A stretch of 64,000 nucleotides of DNA. It comes from an uncultured Rhodobacter sp. Lineage in GTDB: Bacteria > Pseudomonadota > Alphaproteobacteria > Rhodobacterales > Rhodobacteraceae. How positions within the stretch are numbered: position 1 is the first letter of the stretch; the number at the start of each line of letters is the position of its first letter. Below, piece after piece: positions 61,308 through 64,000 of this stretch. The position numbers were made by a program, and so were the translations under genes. The DNA lies in contig CAMFII010000003.1 in the NCBI GenBank assembly GCA_945952585.1, positions 248,001-312,000 of the forward strand. The letters are read 5' to 3'. The notes beneath the pieces were generated by a model that was given only the letters and a program-made list of their open reading frames with translations, was not told the DNA's origin and ran no database searches.

Positions 61308-63040
61308 CAACCCTGCCGCGCCTTGGTTCCGGCCAGAAAAGAAACGCCAAACCCGCAAACGCGCGGGATGGCGATGTGCTGCTGGGCGAGGACTGGGTTT
61401 CGCCCGAAACCCTGACCGACGAAGCCCTTCGGGCTGATCGGCACCGGCGCGGCATTGTCTCGCTCAACCGCTCGCCGCTGGCGCGCAAGATCATCGTCTT
61501 CAACCTTCTCGCGCTCGTCATCCTCGTGTCGGGCGTGCTGTTCATGAACCCGTTCCGCGACAGCCTCGTGCTGCAGCGCGAAGAGGGGCTTGTGACGGAA
61601 GCCAAGCTGATCGCGAACGTATTCGAAGCGCAGATCCCGGGAACCGGAGCGGTGAACATGGCGTCCGGCGACGGGATCGATGTTCCCGCCACTCTGGATG
61701 CCATTGAACTCGCGTCGGGGGTCGAGGTCTTTGTGTTCGATCCCACCGGGCAGCTTGTCAGTCGGGCCGTCGGTGCCGCCCCGCCTCGGCCAGAGTTGGG
61801 CGAAAAGGACCGCTCCACCATCATCACCGATTTTCTGAACCTGGTCTGGAAGGGTGTCTCGGGCCTGTTCACCATCGGCGCGCCTGAGCCCGAGAAGGCG
61901 GATGCGCTGGCACAGGCCATCGGGGTGCAGCGCGTGGCGCAGGGGGGCGAGACCCAGGCGGTGACCGGTCACGACCAGAAGACAGGCGCTGCGATCTTTT
62001 CGGTAGCGACCCCGATCAAGCGCAATGACGAGGTGCTGGGTGTCGTCGCCTTGACCAGCGCCGCGGGCGAGATCGACCGGCTGGTGCGCTACGAACGCGA
62101 ACAGGTCCTGCAGATGTTCATCATCGCCCTGCTCGTCTCGATCGGTCTCAGCCTGGTTCTGGCCTCGACCATCGCCAATCCGCTCGCCGACCTGGCCGCT
62201 GCGGCGGAACTGGGCCGCGACCGCAATGCCCGCAAGATGGCGCCTGGGCGCGTGCGGATCCCCGATCTCGCCGCGCGACCTGACGAGATCGGGCGGCTTT
62301 CGGTGGCGATGCGCGGCATGGTGGCGGCGCTGTACGACCGCATCGATGCCAACGAACAATTTGCTGCCGATGTCGCGCACGAAATCAAGAACCCGCTGGC
62401 CAGCCTGCGGTCTGCCGTGGGGACGATGCGCGTGGCCAAGCGCGACGACCAGCGTGAAAAGCTGCTGGACGTGATCGAGCACGACGTGCGCCGTCTCGAC
62501 CGGCTGGTCAGCGACATCTCGAACGCCTCGCGTCTGGACAGCGAACTGGTCAAGGAAGAGGAGACCTCCTTCGACCTGCTGAAGACGCTCGCGAACCTCA
62601 GCGAATACCTGTCGAAGCAGGCGGGGGAGAAGGGCGTCGATTTCATCACCGACCTGCCGCCCGAGCCGATCGTGATCCAGGGGCTCGAGGCGCGGCTGGC
62701 ACAGGTCTTCGTGAACCTCATCACCAATGCGATCTCCTTCTGCGAGGATGGGGATGCGGTGCGAGTCTGGGCACGCCAGCGCGAGAACCGGGTTCTGGTC
62801 GTTGTCGAGGATACGGGCCCCGGCATCCCGGAACAGGCGCTGACCAAGATCTTCAAGCGCTTCTATTCCGAGCGGCCTTCAGGCGATTTCGGCAACCATT
62901 CCGGACTTGGCCTGGCCATCTCGAAACAGATCGTCGAGGCGCATGGCGGGGTCATCTGGGCCGAGAACATCCGCCCAACCAATGCCGACGTGACCTCCGA
63001 ACCTCTCGGTGCCCGCTTCGTGGTGGGCCTGCCGGTGTGA
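61304..63040 (+). CDS. chvG: Sensor histidine kinase ChvG
   Basis: Two TM segments, [26 protein letters not shown], HATPase; ATGA overlap with chvI. Confidence 0.94.
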   Translation: MTTLPRLGSGQKRNAKPANARDGDVLLGEDWVSPETLTDEALRADRHRRGIVSLNRSPLARKIIVFNLLALVILVSGVLFMNPFRDSLVLQREEGLVTEAKLIANVFEAQIPGTGAVNMASGDGIDVPATLDAIELASGVEVFVFDPTGQLVSRAVGAAPPRPELGEKDRSTIITDFLNLVWKGVSGLFTIGAPEPEKADALAQAIGVQRVAQGGETQAVTGHDQKTGAAIFSVATPIKRNDEVLGVVALTSAAGEIDRLVRYEREQVLQMFIIALLVSIGLSLVLASTIANPLADLAAAAELGRDRNARKMAPGRVRIPDLAARPDEIGRLSVAMRGMVAALYDRIDANEQFAADVAHEIKNPLASLRSAVGTMRVAKRDDQREKLLDVIEHDVRRLDRLVSDISNASRLDSELVKEEETSFDLLKTLANLSEYLSKQAGEKGVDFITDLPPEPIVIQGLEARLAQVFVNLITNAISFCEDGDAVRVWARQRENRVLVVVEDTGPGIPEQALTKIFKRFYSERPSGDFGNHSGLGLAISKQIVEAHGGVIWAENIRPTNADVTSEPLGARFVVGLPV

Positions 63041-63465
63041 CCGCCGCAGTGCCGCTTCTGCTGCACGCGTCCTGCGTGGCGGTCGAAGGGCGTGGGCTGC
63101 TGATCCTCGGCCCTTCGGGTTCCGGAAAATCCTCGCTCGCCATTCAGATGATCGGACTCGGCGCTGCCCTGGTCGCAGATGACGCCGTCGAACTGGTGCT
63201 TGTCGGGGATGCGGTCGTCGCCCGCTGCCCTCCGGCAATAGCAAATCTGATCGAGGCGCGCCAGGTCGGCCTCCTATCGGTTCCGACCCTGTCCGAGGCC
63301 CGGATTGTCCTGGCGGTCGATCTTGGGCAGGAAGAGGACAAGCGGCTGCCGGAAAGGCACGAGATCGTGTTGCACGGTCAGCGTGTTGACCTTGTTAAAG
63401 CCGCGCATGTCCCCCATTTTCCTGCGTCTCTGCTCCTCTATCTGCAGCATGGGCGGAGTGCGTAG
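63037..63465 (+). CDS. hprK: HPr kinase/phosphorylase, short alphaproteobacterial form
   Basis: [39 protein letters not shown]; 142 aa without the N-terminal domain. Confidence 0.9.
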   Translation: MTAAVPLLLHASCVAVEGRGLLILGPSGSGKSSLAIQMIGLGAALVADDAVELVLVGDAVVARCPPAIANLIEARQVGLLSVPTLSEARIVLAVDLGQEEDKRLPERHEIVLHGQRVDLVKAAHVPHFPASLLLYLQHGRSA

Positions 63466-63488
63466 GGCCAGGGCGACGGAGGAAACCG

Positions 63489-64000
63489 ATGGACGGCCAG
63501 CAAGAGACAGGGACCGGGCAGCGGCTCGTTCTTGTCACCGGACCGTCCGGGGCGGGCCGATCGACCGCCATCCATGCGCTTGAGGACATGGGATATGAGG
63601 TCATCGACAACCTGCCCCTGTCGCTGGTCCCGCGCCTGATCGATGGCCCTCCGCTTGCTCGGCCGGTTGCACTTGGCCTTGATGTCCGCAACCGCGATTT
63701 CAACGTGACCGCGCTGATCGAACTGATCGACAGCCTGAACCGCGATGAGCGTGTGGCGGCGGAGGTGCTGTATCTCGACTGCGCCGCCGACGAGCTGGTT
63801 CGCCGCTTCAACCAGACCAAGCGCCGCCATCCGCTGGCTCCGGCCGAAACCCCGGCGCAGGGCGTGGAACGCGAAGTCGATCTGCTTGCCCCGATTCGGG
63901 TGCGCGCCGATCACCTGGTCGATACGACGGAAATGTCGCCACATGACCTGAAGGCCGAGATCGGTCGCTGGTTCGGCCGGGCGCCGAAGGGACGGATGGC
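63489..64000 (+). CDS. rapZ: RNase adapter protein RapZ (3' truncated by window edge)
   Basis: Manual translation from ATG 63489: [48 protein letters not shown]; open to the window end, so not in the ORF track. Confidence 0.93.
   Translation, partial: MDGQQETGTGQRLVLVTGPSGAGRSTAIHALEDMGYEVIDNLPLSLVPRLIDGPPLARPVALGLDVRNRDFNVTALIELIDSLNRDERVAAEVLYLDCAADELVRRFNQTKRRHPLAPAETPAQGVEREVDLLAPIRVRADHLVDTTEMSPHDLKAEIGRWFGRAPKGRM

Noticed and set aside
63037-63465. Truncated HprK as a possible pseudogene
   Set aside because: The short form without the N-terminal domain is normal in alphaproteobacterial chvIG-hprK-rapZ loci, and the catalytic motifs are intact.

Overview
The window looks like ordinary core chromosome from a high-GC alphaproteobacterium. 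Protein content and gene order suggest Rhodobacteraceae (Rhodobacter/Gemmobacter/Tabrizicola-like). I called 72 coding regions, two of them cut by the window edges. Main blocks: ftsEX; lysA-DUF2834-small lipoprotein-argH; phaA-orf-phaB; ETF-QO; greA; smc; cobC-cobD; def-def-like-fmt; ispH-orf-DUF3429-rnhA; rpoZ-rsh; pdxJ-acpS-lepB-rnc-(SNase)-era-DUF1491-recO; a probable methylsuccinyl-CoA dehydrogenase (mcd); and pckA/chvI-chvG-hprK-rapZ. I saw no rRNA, tRNA, CRISPR array, prophage, transposase or recognisable defence island. I found no complete undescribed system and do not claim one. The best leads for follow-up are: (1) a two-copy bipartite hairpin element with conserved architecture; (2) a shared CGCAACAT-NN-TTGCG palindrome upstream of phaB and ETF-QO, with a matching half-site upstream of mcd, suggesting a possible acetoacetyl-CoA/ethylmalonyl-CoA pathway regulon; (3) a tandem deformylase paralogue that has lost catalytic residues; (4) a lipoprotein in the lysA/argH locus that may be a divergent LptM; (5) a textbook 19-bp-spacer MerR promoter controlling an MFS pump; (6) an anti-Shine-Dalgarno sequence in a predicted loop in the pckA 3' region; and (7) several small ORFs. 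All calls come from reading the sequence; no database search was run.
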